Positions 10,631-15,262 of a DNA stretch of 15,262 bases are shown here, piece after piece (the stretch's first letter is position 1; each line of letters starts with the position of its first letter). The translations under genes and the position numbers were made by a program. The notes below the pieces were generated by a model. It was not told the origin of the DNA, searched no databases, and saw only the letters and a list, made by a program, of their open reading frames with translations. The DNA comes from an uncultured Verrucomicrobiota bacterium (GTDB lineage Bacteria > Verrucomicrobiota > Verrucomicrobiae > Verrucomicrobiales > DEV007): the NCBI GenBank assembly GCA_902591645.1, contig CACJBM010000056.1:1-15262 (forward strand), written 5' to 3'.

Positions 10631-10768
10631 AAAAGCTTTCCCTTAAGAGTAAATGGCGATTGTGGCTTGGTTATCAAGCAATATTGAATCCAATGGGACG
10701 ACTTAAAGCTTTTCGGCCCGTTTCTTCGTTTTTAAATTCTTCGGTAAGCGTGATTGTCGTCATCGGGG
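10631..10768. other. Gap between sulfatase and large DUF1592 gene
   Basis: These 138 bases hold the ribosome site of the DUF1592 gene (AAGGGA on the minus strand, about 10638-10644). They also hold a five-base-stem hairpin GCTTG/CAAGC (10665-10669 and 10675-10679) with no T run, and two AAAGCTTT palindromes (10631-10639 and 10705-10713). The gap is long enough for a separate promoter, but I cannot identify convincing -35 and -10 boxes. Confidence 0.4.
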
Positions 10769-12247
10769 TCATTTTTTCTTTGACCGGGGCGGAGTCTTCC
10801 AGTTCGGATCAGGTTCATGAGATTGATCTAATAAATTTTTAGCGTGCTTGACCAGATCGGGTCTGCGTTTGGCATGATCCTTTTTCTCTTCATGGTCAAA
10901 AGAGAGATCGTATAGCTGTATTGGGCCAGTGAACATTGGTTTGCGAATGGCTTTCCATTTACCGAACCTCACAGCTTGAGCAGAGCCGCGTTCTAGAAAT
11001 TCCCAATAGAGCTGACTCTTTCGGGCCCACTGTTTTTTGGGCGGGTTCCCCTGCAAAGTAGATAAAAAACTATCACTATCAATGTCTTCTGGGGCATTTG
11101 TCTTGGCCAACTCGGCAAATGTGGCCATGAAGTCCCCAAAGTACCATTGGTGATCATTAATGGTGCCTGCCTTAATTGTTCCTGGCCACCATGCGATAGT
11201 AGGTACCCTGATACCACCTTCAGTGAGGTCCCTTTTGATTCCACGGTATTGTCCGTTTGAGTTGAAAAAGTCGGCCTTGTGACCTCCTTCCTGATGAGGG
11301 CCGTTGTCTGATGTGAAGATTACTAAAGTGTTCTTGGTTAGATCCAGCTCGGTAATTAAGTCGAGGATCTGACCAACATCTCGGTCGATGTTTTTGATCA
11401 TTGTGGCGAATCCTTTTTCTGGATCAGGCCAGTCCTCTTTGGCAAATTCACCAATGTCAGGCGCTTCCATTCCCTGATTACCAGCTTCGTTGTTTGCGTG
11501 AGGGACATTCATGGCAAAGTAGAGGAAAAAGGGCTGTTTTTGCTTTTCCCGGATGAAGCGAAGTGCATCCTTTGCAAAAAGATCGGGAGCGTACTGGACT
11601 TTTTTCACTGCTACCCCGCGGCCAGCTTGTGGAAGCTTTGGGTCCTGCCAACGCTTCCACTTAGGAGCCACCTCATTTTGCAACTTCTCTACCTTGCCAT
11701 TACGGATCAGAAACTCAGGATAGAAATTGTGAGCATGCCACATATTGACGTACCCAAAGAAATGATCGAACCCAACATCATTGGGGTTCGTGAAATTGTC
11801 CGGCGTTCCGACTCCCCACTTGCCCACACAGGCAGTAGCGTAACCGGCCTTTTTCAGGACCGATGCTAAAGTGTGCTGACCGGGCTTGATCACAATCGGT
11901 TGTGTGGAGTTGCCGCGTACGACCGTGCGTCCCATGTGCCTGCCCGTTAGCAGTACACTACGAGAAGGAGCACAAACCGTGCAACCCGCGTAGAACTGCG
12001 TAAGTTTCATGCCCTTCGAGGCCATCTCATCGAGGCGAGGTGTTTTCAAAGTCTTTTGACCGAAGCAACTCAAGTCGCCATAGCCCAAGTCATCGGCAAG
12101 GATCAGAATAATATTTGGTGGACGTTCTTCGGCTCTCACTAAACTGAACGCTAGAAAAATCGACCAAGCTATACAGAGGCGGAGAATAACCGACGTAGGT
12201 GAAAAGTGTGTCCCTTTCTGCATGGACTCTATTTTCTGATCAATCAT
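10769..12247 (-). CDS. Formylglycine-dependent sulfatase (arylsulfatase family)
   Basis: A 492-residue exported hydrolase that should remove sulfate esters from an extracellular substrate. A signal peptide ends near VRA-EE (39-40). Calcium-binding aspartates sit in LILADDLGYGD (Asp52-Asp53). The sulfatase signature CAPSR places the residue oxidised to formylglycine at Cys92, with Arg96 beside it, followed by LLTGRH. Lys143 lies in VGKWGVG; the Gly where many sulfatases have His (GKWHLG) is seen in the PVC subfamily that also has the HAHNFYP motif present here. Later motifs are NVPHAN, IFTSDNGPHQEGG (second metal aspartate) and YRGIKRDLTEGGIRVP. The C-terminal LYDLSFDHEEKKDHA is the usual sulfatase tail. 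An internal Met9 (12221-12223) would give a more ordinary signal length, and neither start has a strong ribosome site. Substrate unknown. It is first in the minus-strand operon. Confidence 0.95.
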   Translation of the reverse strand: MIDQKIESMQKGTHFSPTSVILRLCIAWSIFLAFSLVRAEERPPNIILILADDLGYGDLSCFGQKTLKTPRLDEMASKGMKLTQFYAGCTVCAPSRSVLLTGRHMGRTVVRGNSTQPIVIKPGQHTLASVLKKAGYATACVGKWGVGTPDNFTNPNDVGFDHFFGYVNMWHAHNFYPEFLIRNGKVEKLQNEVAPKWKRWQDPKLPQAGRGVAVKKVQYAPDLFAKDALRFIREKQKQPFFLYFAMNVPHANNEAGNQGMEAPDIGEFAKEDWPDPEKGFATMIKNIDRDVGQILDLITELDLTKNTLVIFTSDNGPHQEGGHKADFFNSNGQYRGIKRDLTEGGIRVPTIAWWPGTIKAGTINDHQWYFGDFMATFAELAKTNAPEDIDSDSFLSTLQGNPPKKQWARKSQLYWEFLERGSAQAVRFGKWKAIRKPMFTGPIQLYDLSFDHEEKKDHAKRRPDLVKHAKNLLDQSHEPDPNWKTPPRSKKK

Positions 12248-12355
12248 CGGAAAGGTTCAAGCTGAAACTGTGGGGAAATAAGATGATTTTACTCTTTATT
12301 ATGATCTGTTAGAACAATCCTTTTATTTTATCTTTCTGATTGGTAAAATTGTTCA
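12248..12355. promoter_or_regulatory. Divergent promoter region between sulfatase and ceramidase-like fusion gene
   Basis: This AT-rich 108-base spacer lies between two genes transcribed away from each other, so it should contain promoters for both. It holds a perfect seven-base inverted repeat, GAACAAT (12312-12318) and ATTGTTC (12348-12354), centres 36 bases apart, with the right arm one base from the plus-strand ATG. A CATAAT box on the minus strand (12298-12303) could be a -10 for the sulfatase, but no good -35 is spaced with it. No Shine-Dalgarno sequence precedes the plus-strand start. The operator role is inference. Confidence 0.5.
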
Positions 12356-15262
12356 ATGAAACTGACCCGCATCATTATCTTTATTGCGATATTGGTAGGT
12401 TCTAATCAAAATGTACTGGCAGCACTAAGTGCTGGCGCTGCGCAGGTTGATATTACTCCGCGCAAGTTGCCGGTCACTGTTAATGGGGGATTCTTAACGA
12501 ACAAGGTACGCATCATTGCTGACCGCCTTCATTCTAGAGCCATTGTTTTTTCAGATAATGATCAAATCATTGCCATTGCGGTAGTGGATAGCTGCATGAT
12601 ACCAACTCATTTGTGTGATGCCGTTAAGGATAGAGTTTCCAAGGAAACCGGTATCAACAAAGACAAGATTCTTATTTGCGCTACCCATACTCATAGTGCG
12701 CCGAGTGTCATGGACTTATGCCTTGGCACTGACAAGGACGAAGACTATACAAGATTTCTGCCTGATAAGATTTCAGAATCAATCATTAAAGCGCATTCCA
12801 ATTTGCGTCCGGCCAAGGCCGGATGGGCAGTATTTGATGGTTCAAATTATACTAAGCCCAGGCGATGGGCCCTTTGGCCGGGAACAGGCACTGACCCGTT
12901 CGGCGAGAAGAGTATCCGCGCCAATATGCATCCCGGTTATCAGAACCCTAACGCGACTGGTGAGACTGGCCCGACCGATCCGTGGTTCACTTTATTTTCT
13001 TTAGTTTCTGAGAATGATGAACCTATCGCGGTACTGGGAAATTTTTCGATGCACTATTTCAGTGGGCACTCTGGAATTTCATCGGATTATTTTGGAAGGT
13101 ACTGCAAGGAATTATCGGCTCGCAGAGGCAAGAACTGCGTTGTGGCTCTTTCGCAGGGCACCAGTGGCGATGTTTGGAGAGCCGATTATGGGAAACAAAG
13201 AGAAGAAAGTGCCATTAGTATTCAGCGCTATGTAAAGGAATTGACTGACCTTTCAGTTCGGTCGCTTGATACAATCAAACATTCTGATAATTTGCCAATT
13301 TCCATGCAGGAAAAACGCGTCATGATGGACCGCCGCGTTCCAGATAAAGAGCGACTCGGATGGGCAAAAAAAGTTGCTCAGGGCATCACCAATAACACTC
13401 CAAGAAATCAGCCCCAAGTCTATGCGAGGCAGGCACTCTATCTTCACGAGAATCCACAGACCGAGATCGTTCTCCAAACAATAAGGGTCGGAGACTTTGG
13501 CATTACGACCATGCCTAATGAGGTCTATGCGTTGACGGGTCTTAAGCTCAAATCATGGAGCCCCCTCGGCACCACGATGAATATTGAATTAGCTAACGGA
13601 GCAGAGGGCTACATTCCCCCTGCCGAGCAGCATTTCCTTGGAGGTTACACGACTTGGCCATCAGTCACTGCCGGACTCGAAATTGGCGCAGAGAAAAAAA
13701 TAACCTCTCACCTCATCAGTATGCTGGAGAATATTTCAGGTAAGGCCAAAAGAGAATACCTTGAACCGCCAGGGAAGTATTCGGAGGCTATCAATGTGCT
13801 GAATCCTGTAAAGCAATGGAGGCTCGGAGACATTGAGCCAGGACAAGGATTTGAGGGTGGGGTCGTTTGTCACCTTCCCGGAGTAGAAGGGAAAGGGTTC
13901 CCGAACAATCACAAAAGTCGTTCAGCAAATTTTGCAGGAGGAAGAGTAGCCTCAGAGGCAAATATAGGCGATCAGTATTCGATCTCTTTATGGTTTAGAA
14001 ATGGGTTGCGTAAGAATGCACGATTAGTGACGGGCTATTTCTTTTCTAGGGGCCAGCCAAATAATAAGGATGCTCCTGGAGACCATGTAGGAATTGGAGG
14101 AACTGCCGGTCATGCTGGCAAACTAATTGTTTTTAATGGCAACGAATCCAATGATTTACTGACAGGGAAGCAGGATTTAATCAAGGGCCGATGGTACCAT
14201 TTGGTATTTGTTCGAAACCAGAAAGAGGTCAGAGCCTACATTGACGGGAAGCAGGAAATGGTCGGTGAATTGGAGCCAACCTATTCTGGATCGAATAACT
14301 TTTTTATAGGCGGACGCAGCGATCAATTTGCTAACTTCGAAGGACGAATTGATGAAGTCGCTTTTTTTAATAAGGCACTATCTGCTATTGAGGTGGGTGC
14401 TCTTTATGAAACTGCAGGGATCATTTCCGTGCCGGATGAGCCACCGCTCTTGCCCGCGCAGAGCCTCAAAAAAGCGCATGTTCCTAAAGGTTTTAATTTA
14501 GAACTAGTGGCCGCTGAGCCATTGGTCATGGATCCTGTCGCGATTGACTGGTCCTCTGATGGATCAGTATGGGTTGCTGAAATGGCAGATTATCCTTCAG
14601 GGGAGAATGGTGTTTTGGGCCGCATTGTAAAACTCATTGATACTAACGGCGATCACCGACCAGATAAAAGACAAGTGCTCCTTGATGATGTTTCATTTCC
14701 TACGGGTGTCATGTCATGGGGAGATGGAGTCATTGTGACTTGCGCAGGTAAAATATTTTATGCTGAAGATAAGGACGGTGACGGGGTTCCTGAAAATATA
14801 GAGGACTGGTTCACCGGTTTTGTTGAGGACAATCAGCAGCTTCGAGTCAATGGCCTCCGGTGGGGCCTTGATGGATGGATCTATTGTGCTAGCGGTGGTC
14901 ATCATGCCGGGTTTGGAGTAAATACTGTCATTACCTGTACCAAGAATGGCAAAAAAATTAAGCTAGGTGCACGTGATTTCCGGTTCCGGCCTGACGGATC
15001 ATTTGAACCGGTTGCCGGGCCATCCCAGTTCGGGCGAGTACGGGACAATGACGGGAACTGGTTCGGGGTTCAGAACGCACACCCTATCTGGCATTATGTC
15101 TTAGAAGACCAATACCTTAAGCGTAACCCGGACATTGCTGCACCGGACCCCCGCCAAATGCTCAGGGGGAAGTCCCCGAAAATTTATTCTGCAGGCAAGG
15201 CTCAAAAAAGATTTCATGGGTTTGATATGATTGGGCGATACACGTCGGCGTGCGGCATTTCA
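12356..15262 (+). CDS. Neutral-ceramidase-like / LamG / PVC membrane-bound dehydrogenase fusion protein (3' end outside window)
   Basis: One frame runs from ATG 12356 to the window edge without a stop (969 codons). A signal peptide (about 1-22, IIIFIAILVG, ending LAA) precedes SAGAAQVDITP, the usual start of neutral ceramidase-like domains. Probable zinc ligands are His111/His113 in ATHTHSAPS, His233 in NFSMHY, Glu389 in MPNEVY and Tyr419 in GAEGYIPP. The strand carrying the nucleophile reads SGDVW (270-274), with Trp where neutral ceramidases have Ser (GDxSPN). About 505-690 is a LamG-like domain (ISLWFRNG, GRWYHLVFVRNQKEVRAYIDG, GRIDEVAFFNKALS). From about 709 comes a PVC 'membrane-bound dehydrogenase' domain (PKGFNLELVAAEPLVMDPVA, VWVAEMADYP, DTNGDHRPDK, VNGLRWGLDGWIYCASGGHH). 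Relatives often continue into HEAT repeats and a haem-binding CxxCH domain, which would lie beyond the window. Start choice rests on the signal peptide. Confidence 0.88.
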   Translation, partial: MKLTRIIIFIAILVGSNQNVLAALSAGAAQVDITPRKLPVTVNGGFLTNKVRIIADRLHSRAIVFSDNDQIIAIAVVDSCMIPTHLCDAVKDRVSKETGINKDKILICATHTHSAPSVMDLCLGTDKDEDYTRFLPDKISESIIKAHSNLRPAKAGWAVFDGSNYTKPRRWALWPGTGTDPFGEKSIRANMHPGYQNPNATGETGPTDPWFTLFSLVSENDEPIAVLGNFSMHYFSGHSGISSDYFGRYCKELSARRGKNCVVALSQGTSGDVWRADYGKQREESAISIQRYVKELTDLSVRSLDTIKHSDNLPISMQEKRVMMDRRVPDKERLGWAKKVAQGITNNTPRNQPQVYARQALYLHENPQTEIVLQTIRVGDFGITTMPNEVYALTGLKLKSWSPLGTTMNIELANGAEGYIPPAEQHFLGGYTTWPSVTAGLEIGAEKKITSHLISMLENISGKAKREYLEPPGKYSEAINVLNPVKQWRLGDIEPGQGFEGGVVCHLPGVEGKGFPNNHKSRSANFAGGRVASEANIGDQYSISLWFRNGLRKNARLVTGYFFSRGQPNNKDAPGDHVGIGGTAGHAGKLIVFNGNESNDLLTGKQDLIKGRWYHLVFVRNQKEVRAYIDGKQEMVGELEPTYSGSNNFFIGGRSDQFANFEGRIDEVAFFNKALSAIEVGALYETAGIISVPDEPPLLPAQSLKKAHVPKGFNLELVAAEPLVMDPVAIDWSSDGSVWVAEMADYPSGENGVLGRIVKLIDTNGDHRPDKRQVLLDDVSFPTGVMSWGDGVIVTCAGKIFYAEDKDGDGVPENIEDWFTGFVEDNQQLRVNGLRWGLDGWIYCASGGHHAGFGVNTVITCTKNGKKIKLGARDFRFRPDGSFEPVAGPSQFGRVRDNDGNWFGVQNAHPIWHYVLEDQYLKRNPDIAAPDPRQMLRGKSPKIYSAGKAQKRFHGFDMIGRYTSACGIS

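Noticed and set aside
10665..10679. Hairpin GCTTG-GTTAT-CAAGC as a terminator after the sulfatase gene
   Set aside because: The stem is only five pairs and no T run follows on either strand; the downstream gene is probably co-transcribed.
10631..10713. Two AAAGCTTT palindromes 74 bases apart as an operator pair
   Set aside because: They are short, AT-rich and at least one overlaps the leader next to the DUF1592 start; chance is a sufficient explanation.
12615..13235. Two plus-strand frames of 129 and 73 codons
   Set aside because: They are out-of-frame readings within the ceramidase-like domain, whose own frame is open throughout and carries recognisable motifs.

Overview
The window looks like part of a bacterial chromosome from the PVC superphylum (Planctomycetota or Verrucomicrobiota). 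The sequence alone does not let me choose firmly between the two phyla. The evidence is the gene content: two PSCyt1/DUF1587/DUF1595/DUF1592/DUF1588/DUF1585 haem-type proteins, a Tat-exported DUF1552 protein, an exported WD40 propeller, a PQQ-like propeller, a formylglycine-dependent sulfatase, a SUMF1/FGE-type domain and a Pirellula/Verrucomicrobium-type 'membrane-bound dehydrogenase' domain. Every gene with a visible N-terminus appears to carry an export signal, so the whole locus acts outside the cytoplasm.

Layout. (1) Left plus-strand operon, 1-4955: the last 44 codons of a SUMF1/FGE-domain protein, a 675-aa two-haem-motif DUF1592-family protein, a 542-aa PQQ-like propeller protein, and a secreted protein of unknown function. 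The first two junctions are 4-base ATGA overlaps and the third gap is 7 bases. The last gene is split by a one-base frameshift in a run of nine C (4638-4646). (2) Minus-strand operon, 12247 down to 5029: sulfatase, 1076-aa DUF1592-family protein with an extra N-terminal concanavalin-like domain, DUF1552 protein, WD40 propeller. It converges on the left operon across only 73 bases. (3) Right edge, 12356-15262 on the plus strand: a reading frame open to the window end (969 codons) that fuses a neutral-ceramidase-like domain, a LamG-like domain and a PVC dehydrogenase domain. It diverges from the sulfatase across a 108-base AT-rich spacer.

How the genes may work together (inference): the sulfatase and the ceramidase-like metalloenzyme would attack a sulfated or amide-linked extracellular substrate. 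The haem-motif DUF1592 proteins, the PQQ-like propeller and the dehydrogenase domain suggest a coupled periplasmic or surface oxidation system. The WD40, LamG and concanavalin-like modules would supply binding surfaces. None of the DUF families has a secure biochemical function, so the substrate is unknown.

The points most worth a second look are the triple fusion at the right edge, whose ceramidase-like domain keeps the probable zinc ligands but has Trp where the nucleophilic Ser is expected; the poly-C frameshift; the FGE-type fragment lacking one of the two catalytic cysteines while a Cys-type sulfatase sits in the same window; and the unusual domain layout of the two DUF1592 proteins. I saw no tRNA, rRNA, CRISPR array, insertion sequence or phage gene. 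No gene-free stretch exceeds about 140 bases.
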